The position numbers and the translations under genes were made by a program. Source: Morella rubra (Eukaryota; Streptophyta; Magnoliopsida; Fagales; Myricaceae). From it: a stretch of DNA of 64,000 nucleotides. The notes beneath the pieces are model-generated. The model saw nothing but the letters and a program-made list of their open reading frames with translations, was not told the DNA's origin and made no database searches. The stretch spans positions 21,297,351 to 21,361,350 of the forward strand of contig CM025856.1 of the NCBI GenBank assembly GCA_003952965.2, in the 5' to 3' direction. Below are positions 1-11,266 of the stretch, piece by piece; within the stretch, counting starts at the first letter, position 1, and every line of letters starts with the position of its first letter.

Positions 1-365
1 CCAAAATGTGAGTTCATGAGAGGGTAACCTCACCAAATAACAAGAAAAAATAAAGCTCTTGTTAAATTAAATGCGAGGAAGAGAAGCTTCAAAAGCTTAC
101 AGACGCTTCAGAATCAAGTAATCAACTAGAAGCTGAACTTGACCTTTTCAGGCTAATATTAATAGAACTTGAAAAAAATAAAAGGACAAGCTATGCTGCT
201 ATAGACATTTCTTCCTTATGCTTCTGTTTGTTTAAGGTAGTGAAAACCCCCTGTTATCAGTTGTTCATCAAATAGCAACTTCACATCCTATGCTATGATT
301 TTAAAAACTGATTGCTTACACCATCACACTGCCATAGACACATATGAAGAGTTTAAACAGCAAAC
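1..365 (-). other. intron 3 of the V-ATPase B gene, incomplete
   Basis: This stretch follows the donor GTTTGC at 365 and shows no coding continuation of subunit B on the minus strand. It is AT-rich, as expected for an intron, and it leaves the window unfinished. Confidence 0.75.
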
Positions 366-825
366 CTGCACAACAGCTTTCTCTCCATCTACTTCGAGAA
401 CTTGACCACGTCTGGTAGTACCATCTCCTAGGCGGATATTGACAATCTCCTGATATTTTGGGCCCTGAAACATTTACGAAGTTCTGAATCAATGTGGATG
501 CGAATCAGATCAAGGTTGAGAAAAGAAAATCAAAATCAAAACGCAACAGAAAAGAAATAAACTCACCTTGACTTTGTCCAGAATAACCAGTGGCCCCGCA
601 ACACCAGAGACGGTTCTATACTCTGCCAATTAAACTATCGATAAGTTTTGAGCACGGAAAATTCAAACTAGAGATAGTGCAGATACTATAAGTAAATGAA
701 GCTAAGTCCAAGCCTTTACGCCTTGCATATATTATGGAACTTTTTGCCTATTTAAAGCACAAGAAGCACTCACCCATCCCGATCTCCAGAGTTCCCTCGT
801 CCAAGACATTGCCATTTGTTGCCAT
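366..825 (-). CDS. V-type proton ATPase subunit B, 5' part (first 69 codons)
   Basis: Subunit B is the non-catalytic nucleotide-binding subunit of the V1 head of the vacuolar H+-ATPase, which acidifies vacuole and endomembrane lumens. Three minus-strand exons join in frame: 825-774, 622-567 and 464-366, with introns starting GTGAGT, GTGAGT and GTTTGC and acceptors ending in AG. The translation starts [17 protein letters not shown], then [19 protein letters not shown], then [20 protein letters not shown], the highly conserved N-terminal beta-barrel of this family. The start is the first ATG upstream of the conserved part and gives the usual short acidic N-terminus. The reading stops at VVQ, where the next exon (normally beginning VFEGTSG) is expected; no such exon lies between 1 and 365, so the gene continues beyond the left edge. 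Family assignment is very secure; which paralog it is cannot be told. Confidence 0.95.
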
Positions 826-844
826 TTCCTTCGTGAAAGAGTCT

Positions 845-1021
845 CTGAGATTTCATGAGAAAACCCAACATTACTACATGTCACTCCCCAAATATGAGAT
901 GAGTTCGTTATCATATTGTAGGCTAAGATTGAGAGGAAAAGATTAATCCTTTTCTTTTGCTCATTTCCCAATAACCAAACAGTTTTCTCGGTCACCAAAC
1001 TGTGGAAGAAAATGAACTTAC
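845..1021 (-). other. probable 5'-UTR intron of the V-ATPase B gene
   Basis: Read on the minus strand, GTAAGT occurs at 1021-1016 and an acceptor-like CTCAG ends at 845, about 20 bases upstream of the ATG at 825. Together they would define an intron of about 177 bases in the leader. This is inferred from splice motifs only; a transcript read would settle it. Confidence 0.4.
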
Positions 1022-1104
1022 AAGAGAATTTGAAGATCTTGTTCGAATCGAATTGATCAGAGGTTAGCCAACCGAAAATACATCTTGAATGATTCCATAT
1101 AGGA

Positions 1105-1112
1105 TATTTATA
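1105..1112 (-). promoter_or_regulatory. TATA box candidate for the V-ATPase B gene
   Basis: The minus strand reads TATAAATA here, about 280 bases upstream of the ATG. If the leader intron at 1021-845 is real, transcription would start near 1075. The match is to the consensus only. Confidence 0.45.
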
Positions 1113-1289
1113 CACAAGACGATAAATAATTTATGAGTTCACGAATATCGTGGAGATATCTGATAGGCAAGGCACGTACTAGTAGGGCCAGCACCGAAAC
1201 GACAGAGATTTTATATCAGATATATAAGCTAATATATAAAAATACCAATAATTGATTGTCCGTATTTAGTCCGGTAAATATGAGTAACA

Positions 1290-1510
1290 ATCATAATTAA
1301 CTCTTAATTTTTAAAATGATGATTTAAAATTCTTAATTTTTGAAATTTATTAATTTATTTAGTTTAAATTAAGTGTTAAGTTCAAGAAAAAATTATGCAA
1401 AATGATCGAAATGCTCTTTCAAGACTAAATTTAAAAATAATTAATTAATTAATTAAAAATAAATAAATTCTTAAAATATAATTTTATTTAATTTTAATAA
1501 TTTTATCTTG
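1290..1510. repeat. relic of an AT-rich foldback element (same family as 48146-48592)
   Basis: It shares phrases such as atgcaaaatgaccgaaat (with one change) and ccaagactaaatt with the element near 48290-48330 and the half element near 42250, in the same order. No complete terminal repeats are visible, so this is probably a decayed half. Confidence 0.4.
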
Positions 1511-1840
1511 GAGGGATATTTATACATTCGGATTTTGAGCTTGGAATACAAAAATTTGATATCAAACTGGATTGACTTCACTAGATTAAGAGCAAATTTT
1601 GGGTATCTCACATCAACAATCATATATAATGTTAGAAAATTTAAAACTCAACATGAAAATATAAAAGCTCATATTCCTTTTTTCATATCTTTTATTTTTA
1701 ATACTAAGAGAAATTATTGTTCTCACAGGAGAAGAAGCAAAAAAAAAATGAGGACCTTTATTGGACAGCTCATCAGTGGCCACAGACATACTTACCATAT
1801 CTCCGGGAAATTGGAACCAATTTCCTTTACTTTTATTTTT

Positions 1841-2216
1841 GGGGAAAATACACTTTTCACCCACAAACTACCGGGTAGTGACACATTGCACCCCAAACTA
1901 CCATCTTTAAGACATTGCACCCTCAAACTACCAATGTTATACATTTTGCACCCTAAACTATCCACTTTGACACATTACACCCTCCAACTACTAATATTAA
2001 ACACTTTGCACCCTCTATTTGACATAATACCCTTGAGAAATTAATGAATTGACAATAATATCTAAGGGCATTATCGTCATTTTAGTTTGAAAATTTGATA
2101 AAGGGTGCAAAGTGTTAAAAATTGGTAGTTAAAGGGTGCAATGTGTCAAAATTGGTAGTTTAGGGTGCAAAGTGTAAAATATATGGTAGTTTGTGGGTGA
2201 AAAGTGTATTTTCCCC
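1841..2216. mobile_element. foldback MITE, 376 bp, with 9-bp target duplication
   Basis: The first 32 bases (1841-1872, starting GGGGAAAATACACTTTTCAC) are the exact reverse complement of the last 32 (2185-2216). The 9-mer TTTATTTTT flanks it on both sides (1832-1840 and 2217-2225). Inside, each arm is a series of diverged units of about 35 bases carrying gcaccc and aaactacc phrases, inverted between the arms. A 9-bp target duplication with long terminal inverted repeats is typical of Mutator-like non-autonomous elements; that superfamily is inferred, because no transposase is present. The target sequence is low-complexity, so part of the 9-bp match could be chance. Confidence 0.85.
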
Positions 2217-3333
2217 TTTATTTTTCTAGTAACAGTATTCTGCTTTCGTTGTCCTAATGGTATCTTTAATAAGGATACGACGAGAAAACTCTGCAGTCTG
2301 CACGTGGATTCGGCAAATTTGGCTGGAAACTGTGAGGTGGAGCCCTATGCTTACAAGCTGATTGAATATTTGATTCCTCAACTTCCTCTACCTGCATCAC
2401 GGAGCTGACCCACACCGTGGTTAAACCAAAACACTCCCAAGATTTGGGTTACCTATCAAGAAACAAAGCGAATAGGTTCGGTTTTCTCTTTTCCTTATCC
2501 TCTGGGCAATTCAGTTCTTTTGCTTTTTCTACTTTGGGCTATTCAAAATAGGCTAATAGTGTAGTCCTAAAGTCTTTGGGTTTTGGGGCATGAGCCAATA
2601 TTTGTACCTGGTCTGGTTGATAGGAATATATTGGGTTGGGAGCCCAAACTTGGGCTGTTGGGTTGGATTCATAGATAGCTAACCAACCTGGCAAACCTGG
2701 GAGCACTAGATCATGCCGTAGCCTGCAGGTAAGTTCTCAATTTTCGTTCCTTTTCTGATTTAGCTTACCGTTCGGTTTCACAGGAATTTTAAGATTTTTG
2801 TAAATTCTAAAATTCTAAAATTTAATATATTTTTTAATGTCACCTAAAAACAATTTCTGTACGTATATCAATCAGATTTAACATCATTTAAAAATTTTTA
2901 AAACACTTCACATGCTCAAAATATCACCAAAACAAACATTCCCTATAAATTAAAATGGAATCTGATACCCGATACCCAATACGAGGTTATATTCCCCAGT
3001 GATTGTAAATTGCAGCCAAACCAAGTCAATTTCTCACTCACTTTTTGAGCTACTTGCTGGAGCACCTTCTGAACTTGGCAAAAATACATAATATAACCCT
3101 GAATTTCGGGTAATATTGAAGAACTATTTTACTTGATTCTAGAGCACATCTTCTGCAAACAAATCAGTTTTGCAGCCTGTCAACAACAACAACAACAACA
3201 ACAACAACAGATACATATGTTGGAGTTCATATTAGGCATAGATGATGCAAAAGAAACCAGACCCAATTCTAAACCAGCAAGCAGAACCACATACTCCAAA
3301 TGTTAACACTGCTAGTACAGGCAGGACCGCCAA
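2217..3333. other. intergenic, no gene seen
   Basis: This holds sequence between the MITE and the 3' end of the nucleoredoxin gene. A CAA trinucleotide repeat of about ten units lies at 3181-3209, probably in or just beyond the nucleoredoxin 3' UTR. The short ORF across 2193-2408 starts inside the MITE end and has no recognisable features. Confidence 0.6.
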
Positions 3334-6300
3334 TCAACTGTTGCCTGTGCAGGCCTGAGCTCCGGCAGTCACACACCTAGGGTGCACCTCGTACCCACAT
3401 TCCAGACACAGATAAGCCCAACCACACCCTTGCTCATCGCAACTGCAACATATAAAAGGCCCTCCACCATTGCCTTCGGAGACCAAAGAGAGCTCGTGGC
3501 GATGCCCTGAATGGAAAACCGACCTTGGGAGGCTCTTAGCCTCTTCATCTATTTGTTTCTCTAGCACCTCCACTTTTGCCTCAGTGAAAGGATAGGCATT
3601 TTCTTGGTACAAGTTTATCAAGTTCCTTCCTTGTTTCGTGACAGTTTTCCCATCGGGCCCCAAGATAACCAAACAGGGGATACCTTTCACGTCAAAATGC
3701 TTAGCAAGGTCCTTCGCAGCTGGGTCTCCAAAAGGCAAAGCTAACCAAGGCATCTTGTCGAAGTAGGAGTCAAATGACTCTTGGTCACGATCATGAGACA
3801 CGAACACAATTTCGAAGTCCTCACCTTCCGGAGTTTGCTTGATCTTTTGGTAGATAGAGATTAACTTTGGATCGAACTTAACGCATGGAATGCACCACTG
3901 GGCAGAGAAATACAGTCCAACTGTTTTTCCTGTCAATGAAGCAACAGGGACCTGCACAAGAGACAAACATCCATGAGCCGCGCGCGCTATATACACTCAT
4001 ATCTGACTCGTTGATAATAACCACACAATAGCATCTCCTCATGACTGGGATCGCCAATCATCAAAAATTGGAGTACCAGTTTGGTGAGAAAAACCGCTAA
4101 ACAAAAACATCAACTTACAATGATAAGAAAAGCTGACAGATCCTTTTTTTGAGACCCCAAATACTCCAGATCATGGACGACACTTTGTTGCATATGCTTG
4201 CAAGTTAGTATAATATTTAATTGAAATTTGAGTGAAGTGCGGAGTCAGTTCTCGAACTCAGAATTTTGACTCGAATATCATGTGAACCTAACTCTTATTT
4301 CAAAAACTTAAGTTGATAGAAAGAGATACATTTTAATAGTTGAATTAATATATTCTCTACCATAGTATTGACGTGATATTTAGCTATCTATAAATAAAAT
4401 TTAAGCTTTCTTTTACAAAAATAAACGCGACAACTAACTAGTTATCATGTTATATCTACGAAAGAAAATAAAAACATCCATAAACATCTGAATGCCTTCT
4501 ATCAAGGGGAATTCACTTACCTTATTCGTTTGCGAAATCCTACGAGATCATGAGGACAAGTCACCATTCCCAGTTGGCAACGTGGACACATGAGGTGTGG
4601 ACAATAATTAGTAGAAAATATTGAGGTACAAGGTAGAAGGAACAAGACACATCCCAGTTGGCAACGTGGACACATGAGGTGTGGACAGGAATTAGTAGAA
4701 AAATATTGAGGTATAAGGTAGAAGGAACAAGACACATCCCACGGATATAGTCACGATCCTTCCTTCCTTGGCAGAAGCAATGCATGATGGACATAAGAGC
4801 CTCTTTGTATGCGGGGATAAGCATAGAAAAGTCGTTTATGTAAAACCACAATCAGATCAAATTGATCAATCCCGGAATCAATATACTAATGGAAATATCA
4901 CAAATTAGAAGATTTACAAAAGCTATATAATTTCCTACATACAGGAAAATTTGCTCAAAAACATCACACGCCGTTTTTATTATAACTTGAATGACGTGGT
5001 TGTAAGGTTTCTACATACACTAATTACCAAAACGTCAGACATGTGTGTCAATGGGACAGACCAATATTGCACATGGGTTGGTGAATTTCCAACAAATTAA
5101 ATATGCAGCTTATAAGGAATATCCCATGCATGTACCAAGCCATTTCAAATTAGATATCATGAAAAGGTTGTCGTCCAAATTAATCAACGAGATGAATTTT
5201 GAAAATGTAGAGTCTAATTGCAGTTAGGTGATATAGTGACTGACCTGTTTAGGCCCGGGATGACCCAAAAGAAAGTCTCTATCGTGATTGGTTAGTAAAC
5301 AGGTTAGGGTCTGGTTGTCGTGCTTCTCCCTCAATTCCTCGTGCAATTTCTCCAGCCTCTCTTTAGTGAAGGGGAAGGCTTCAACCCCGAACCTGTAAAC
5401 GAGTTCCACCCCATCATGCAGTGTTGCATCTTCTTTATTATCGTTGGGTTGCAAAATAACTAAGCAAGGAATACCCTCGACATCAAACTTCCTGTTCAAT
5501 GCTTTCTTGGTCTCCAAATCAGAAAATGGAATGGCCAGCCATGGCATGCCGGAATGATAGCTGTTAAAGGCATCCGAGTCTTCGTCCGAGGACACATAAA
5601 CAATCTCAAAATTAGACCCATTGGTCTTGAGTTCCTCGTAGATACCAGAAAGGACTTGGGTGAAGTTCCAGCATGGCGGATACCAGTTGGCCGCGAAGTA
5701 GAGTCCAATCACCTTTCCTTCAAGATCAGATATTTTCAACTGCCAATATAGAAAACCAATAAACTTTCCACTGAATTGTATTTATTTTTTAAATAATTTA
5801 TTCAATCAATATAATAGAAGAAAACTATATAATTACTTGCATTACTACTGGTAAGTTCGATCGCTAGGACATTCAGAGGAAGTATACAGAACAAGTCTGG
5901 AATCGAATTCATTAGTGCCCGGCCAATTCAACCTACCAGCCAAATCTAATGTAACGAGGAGACTAGAAGAAAGAAAAAGAACGAAAACAGCGTATACAAT
6001 ACTGTCGGATCCTTTGGCCAAATACAACGACAGATCCAGAAAGGGCACTACCACGTACGGATAAGCTAACAGTGGACAGCACAGAATGCATTAGCCCCAG
6101 AAGGTTAGGTCTAGAAGTCCAAAGAAAATGAAAACGATGTCCTACCGATATCACATGTGTAAAGATTACAATGGGCCACGTTTTGTACCCATAGCGTCAA
6201 TGTGAGGCTAAAGGGGCTTAATAGGTGACACGTGCGCTTTCTGCTTGGCTGTCCACGACAAGTACCACTGCGTGGGGGAAACCTCAATGAAGGACTCGAA

Positions 6301-7087
6301 GTGCGGACTTCACGGCTTAAGCAATCAGAAATTACATATTATATATATATATATATATTGTCTCTAGCTGAACTCGAAGACGGTAGACATGATTCAGGAC
6401 AGAGAATATATACGGCAGCTCATTGAGTCATTGCCAATGGCTAAGCCAATGATAGAAGAACACTTACTACGTAATAAAGCAAGCTACCAGCTAAATCAGA
6501 GTGCATACTTTAATATAGTCCACCCGACGAGCCTGAGTAATATCTCTAATAAATTATAATAATTAAGGCGGGATGTACACTCAAAATGCAATAAAAGAAA
6601 AACCAGTGAAATTATAATAAGCAAAATGATAATTATTGTTTAAACTTTTGCTGAATTTCTAAAATAATAGACAACGAAAGAAATAATGTATAATTAAGCT
6701 GGGTTAAATTTCTGAAATATTCAAATGTTTCTAGAAAGTTCCGTGTTTGCAGTATACCACCTACTGACTCACAAACGATATTTCATCCTTGTTCTTGAAC
6801 TCAAAAAACCAAACAAAAGAAACAGAAACGACCAAACACTTGTTTTTTTTTTCTTCTTTTTCTCAAAGACCAAACATTTGTTGGTTGCTGGTTTGGATGC
6901 TAATCAACTGAACGAAAACAGAAACCAAGATGAGAAAAGCAAGAAAAATATCCTTAAAAAATTATCAGTCCTTCACCCTTTCTCTCTCTTTCGTCTCGTC
7001 GTCTTTTCAGTACGCTAATCAGTACCTTGCTACTGCCAAGAAGAATCCAAAAGATTTACCTCACATACCTAGTTAGTGTGGAAAGAG

Positions 7088-7124
<37 letters not shown>

Positions 7125-7248
7125 CCTGTTCTCCGGTTGGAGAAAGAAGATAATCGCGATCTTTGGACGCCAACAGAGATGAGATTCTGGAGCCTGAGAC
7201 CCGCTCAGAGTCAACGTTTTCTAGTATGGCTTCAAAACCACCCTCCAT
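3334..7248 (-). CDS. nucleoredoxin, NRX2-like, two thioredoxin folds plus DC1 zinc-finger tail
   Basis: Probable cytosolic or nuclear thiol-disulfide oxidoreductase of the plant nucleoredoxin family. Three phase-0 exons join: 7248-7126 (41 codons), 5739-5245 (165 codons) and 3951-3334 (205 codons plus stop), giving 411 residues, close to the two-thioredoxin-domain NRX2 type as I recall it. Domain 1 (about 22-190) has GKVIGLYFAANWYPPC, where the first active-site Cys is Tyr (WYPPC, residues 60-64). Domain 2 (from about 190) has SAQWCIPC with an intact CxxC at 226-229. Both keep the GIPCLVIL strand with the cis-Pro. The C-terminus (about 350-408) has HRHELSL, CCSCDEQGCGWAYLCLEC and VHPRC, a DC1-type Cys/His zinc site. 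ATG 7248 is the first methionine of the open frame. The two introns are 1.29 and 1.39 kb. Loss of the first Cys should make domain 1 non-catalytic, with activity left to domain 2; this is inference. Confidence 0.9.
4569..4737. repeat. tandem duplication, two units of 84 and 85 bp, in nucleoredoxin intron 2
   Basis: Units 4569-4652 and 4653-4737 both start cccagttggcaacgtggac and differ at only a few positions. ORFs through them are repetitive by-products, not protein. Confidence 0.9.
7079..7124. repeat. GA microsatellite at the nucleoredoxin intron-1 donor
   Basis: A GA-rich tract, read CT on the gene strand, runs from within three bases of the splice donor (GTTCTCTCTC, 7125 downward). Length changes here would alter the bases just inside the donor. 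Confidence 0.85.
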
Positions 7249-7653
7249 CTCCTTCACCTCCTGCTCATACTCTCTCTCAAAAAAAAAACACCAACCTCTC
7301 TTTCATTCTTCTAACGCTTATATTCCTGCGAACCATATTCTTTCCACATCATTACATCCTATTCACGCCCCCATAATCCATCAATGCCCCAACACGTAGC
7401 ATTCAACCCCATCTTAGGACAGTTATTACCTATTGGTTGTTGTACATAGCTACTGATGCAGCTTAAATCAACACCGCAAAAATTCTGAAGGAGATCTCAA
7501 ATACTTGACCCATTCTATTGGGTCAGCCCCACAAAAGGCCAAAACTCGCCACGTGCATGGTAGGCGAGGCAGTGAACATCACTTCCTTCGAAGTGAAAAA
7601 TAACCCTCAAACAGGAAGAAAAAAAACGACAAAATTGAAGTGTATTGGAAAAC
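7249..7653. other. upstream region of the nucleoredoxin gene
   Basis: This is the promoter side of the minus-strand nucleoredoxin gene. It contains a CT-rich patch around 7268-7280 and no ORF of interest. No clear TATA box was found. Confidence 0.5.
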
Positions 7654-9388
7654 GTGGCAAGGGTCCGTATTGTCATTAATGGACTTTGAATCCATGTTGC
7701 GAAAGGATAGCCGAAGATAAGAGACACCTGTCTCTCGCTCTTTTGAATCTACTTTTCTTTTCTTTTTTTTTTCCTTTCTTCTTTTGTCCCGGAAAATATG
7801 ATATCTTTCCGTACGACTCTACGAGGTCATTATTCCCGGGAGCTAAAAACAAAACAATACACATCCAACGACATCAATGAAGGACTCGAAGCGGGGACTT
7901 TAAGCAATGAGAATCTGTGGAAAAAAATTGAGTCACACCCCGTGAAGGCTCTGAGCCATCGGTTTCCATTCTGGCTGTTGACGAAGAAAGACATTATTAG
8001 TTTCTCTCCACGCCAGGCTTAGGAATATCATGGCGTATGATGATGAGATCGTTGGTGAAGAGTAACACCTTGCACTGCGAATGGTTAAAAAAAAAGAAAA
8101 ACCTAAACAAATAGAAAGAGATTAAACTATGCATCATAAAATTGGGATGCTAATTAAAATATTTCCTTTTTTTTTCTTCACACGTCAAATCTACTCATTA
8201 AAATATTTAAATAAGAGTTCGCAGCCCATGATTACTTCCCATCATTGTTTTAATAGAAGACATCAATATAATTGATAGAAAAAATGGTGAGTGAAAGATA
8301 ATGATGATCACAATAATTCCGTATACAGTTGGACGTGGGCCGGGGCTTCACCGGTAGCCGTACGCATCCTATAATTTGATCGAGTTGATATAAGAAACTC
8401 TAAAGCCAAAAACACGTCAATCAAATTAACTGACTAGCTAGCGTAGCTGGAGTGCTCTTCGGTCGAGAGACGCCTTGTCACGTGTGTCAGATATCTCATA
8501 TATATTCACTGGGTTTGAGCAGATCCTATATTGCCAATTAACATCTGCTCTATGCCGACGTCCTCTGTGAGCCTGCATGGGTAGTACGTGGATTGTGAAT
8601 TCCCTAACGGGTCAGAGTTTCGATTAATGTTGGTAGCGAGAGAAGAGGGAATTAACATCTGTTCTATGGCTTCAAAATCTGAACTTTAAATTCTATTGCT
8701 TTATGTTCTAGGGTCTGTTACGTATGCTATGGGACAAGTGTACTGGCTGTCGTCAATTGTTACTGAAAAATCATGTCAACTTAGATTGGAAAGGAAAGAT
8801 GGTGAAAGGCTTTGGCTAAGAACGGAGGATCTGGAAATTCAAATGGCGAATGTTGCAATGTCAATGAATGAGAGTCCACCTTGGCCTGTTTCTTTGTTTC
8901 CAAAAGTACCAAATAGTTTGGTCTTGGCACCTAACAAGTTGGCAGCGAGTCTTCTACAAGCCGCAGAGAGAAGCGTTCATAATCTTTACGTAAGCCATAT
9001 GCATTGTGCATCTATTCATCCACCTAAATTAAATAGCAAAATACAGTTACATTATACAGTTATAGCCTTATAGGTTTGTTGGATGAGCTGGAAATCAAAT
9101 GGATCAATTCCGTCCTCGGTTCATGGTGTCCGGCTCACTAACATCGAACCGAACCGACCCATTTGTAGAGTAAAAATATTAATCCCCTTCCTAAATTCGA
9201 TTTCAAGTCCCGAGTCCCTCCTCCTTCGTGATTAGGGGCATGTTAGTTTTGATGGTCTTAACGTTACTCTTGCACGGCGAATATGACCCCGAGATTCTTT
9301 TCCCTCTCCCTTCTGAGCCGTTGCTTTTCTCCCCTCTGTCTTGATCGGACGTTTCTATCCTTTATTAAAATTGAAGGATAAACACCTG
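7654..9388. repeat. unit 1 of a large tandem duplication
   Basis: Sequence from gtggcaagggtccgtattg at 7654 recurs from 9389. After a variable T-rich tract near 7750/9480, the match continues essentially base for base with an offset of 1721 until about 9265 (gttagttttgatg). After that, unit 1 lacks about 190 bases of AT-rich DNA found in unit 2, then the match resumes to the end (ctttattaaaattga). The unit contains one exon-like ORF at 8712-8989. Confidence 0.92.
8712..8989 (+). pseudogene. orphan exon, unrecognised protein (copy 1)
   Basis: An open stretch of 92 codons plus two leading bases is bounded by an acceptor (ttatgttctag, ending 8711) and a donor (gtaagc, from 8990). It reads GSVTYAMGQVYWLSSIVTEK and ends QAAERSVHNLY, a soluble, balanced amino-acid composition that looks like real protein. 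I do not recognise the family. No partner exons are evident in the 1.7-kb unit, so I treat it as a captured or stranded gene fragment. It is identical in translation to the copy at 10433-10710. Confidence 0.5.
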
Positions 9389-11266
9389 GTGGCAAGGGTC
9401 CGTATTGTCATTAATGGACATCCATGTTTAGCCGAAGATAAGAGACACCTGGCTCTTTTGAATCTATTCCCTTTTCTTTTCTTTTTTTTTTCCTTTCTTT
9501 CCTTTTGTCCCGGAAAATATGATATCTTTCCGTACGACTCTACGAGGTCATTATTCCCGGGAGCTAAAAACAAAACAATACACATCCAACGACATCAATG
9601 AAGGACTCGAAGCGGGGACTTTAAGCAATGAGAATCTGTGGAAAAAAATTGAGTCACACCCCGTGAAGGCTCTGAGCCATCGGTTTCCATTCTGGCTGTT
9701 GACGAAGAAAGACATTATTAGTTTCTCTCCACGCCAGGCTTAGGAATATCATGGCGTATGATGATGAGATCGTTGGTGAAGAGTAACACCTTGCACTGCG
9801 AATGGTTAAAAAAAAAGAAAAACCTAAACAAATAGAAAGAGATTAAACTATGCATCATAAAATTGGGATGCTAATTAAAATATTTCCTTTTTTTTTCTTC
9901 ACACGTCAAATCTACTCATTAAAATATTTAAATAAGAGTTCGCAGCCCATGATTACTTCCCATCATTGTTTTAATAGAAGACATCAATATAATTGATAGA
10001 AAAAATGGTGAGTGAAAGATAATGATGATCACAATAATTCCGTATACAGTTGGACGTGGGCCGGGGCTTCACCGGTAGCCGTACGCATCCTATAATTTGA
10101 TCGAGTTGATATAAGAAACTCTAAAGCCAAAAACACGTCAATCAAATTAACTGACTAGCTAGCGTAGCTGGAGTGCTCTTCGGTCGAGAGACGCCTTGTC
10201 ACGTGTGTCAGATATCTCATATATATTCACTGGGTTTGAGCAGATCCTATATTGCCAATTAACATCTGCTCTATGCCGACGTCCTCTGTGAGCCTGCATG
10301 GGTAGTACGTGGATTGTGAATTCCCTAACGGGTCAGAGTTTCGATTAATGTTGGTAGCGAGAGAAGAGGGAATTAACATCTGTTCTATGGCTTCAAAATC
10401 TGAACTTTAAATTCTATTGCTTTATGTTCTAGGGTCTGTTACGTATGCTATGGGACAAGTGTACTGGCTGTCGTCAATTGTTACTGAAAAATCATGTCAA
10501 CTTAGATTGGAAAGGAAAGATGGTGAAAGGCTTTGGCTAAGAACGGAGGATCTGGAAATTCAAATGGCGAATGTTGCAATGTCAATGAATGAGAGTCCAC
10601 CTTGGCCTGTTTCTTTGTTTCCAAAAGTACCAAATAGTTTGGTCTTGGCACCTAACAAGTTGGCAGCGAGTCTTCTACAAGCCGCAGAGAGAAGCGTTCA
10701 TAATCTTTACGTAAGCCATATGCATTGTGCATCTATTCATCCACCTAAATTAAATAGCAAAATACAGTTACATTATACAGTTATAGCCTTATAGGTTTGT
10801 TGGATGAGCTGGAAATCAAATGGATCAATTCCGTCCTCGGTTCATGGTGTCCGGCTCACTAACATCGAACCGAACCGACCCATTTGTAGAGTAAAAATAT
10901 TAATCCCCTTCCTAAATTCGATTTCAAGTCCCGAGTCCCTCCTCCTTCGTGATTAGGGGCATGTTAGTTTTGATGAAAATTTTAAAATTTGAATTCAATT
11001 TTCTAAACTTATAATCTTAACGTTACTCTTGCACGCATATCAAAATAACTTAATATTACTTTTATTACAATATCAATACAATTTAATAACTTTTACACGC
11101 ATATAAATAAAACTCTAACAACACCAACATATTTATACTATACTTAAAATTCTTAAAAATTTTATCACAACGAAATATGACCCCGAGATTCTTTTCCCTC
11201 TCCCTTCTGAGCCGTTGCTTTTCTCCCCTCTGTCTTGATCGGACGTTTCTATCCTTTATTAAAATT
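9389..11266. repeat. unit 2 of the large tandem duplication
   Basis: This is the second copy of 7654-9388. Its first part has a shorter variant of the T-rich tract; its last part holds two AT-rich segments (about 10975-11020 and 11036-11175) absent from unit 1. These were either inserted here or deleted there. Identity by eye over the central 1.4 kb is near complete, pointing to a recent duplication or gene conversion. Confidence 0.92.
10433..10710 (+). pseudogene. orphan exon, unrecognised protein (copy 2)
   Basis: This matches 8712-8989, displaced by exactly 1721 bases, with the same acceptor and donor. The open frame is preserved in both copies. Confidence 0.5.

Noticed and set aside
1841..2216. 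CRISPR-like array of 35-base repeats
   Set aside because: The units are diverged, inverted between the two arms, without unique spacers, and bounded by terminal inverted repeats and a target duplication.
4517..4851. Cys-rich minus-strand ORFs in the nucleoredoxin intron
   Set aside because: They read through the 84/85-bp tandem duplication in different frames, and the gene's exons join correctly without them.
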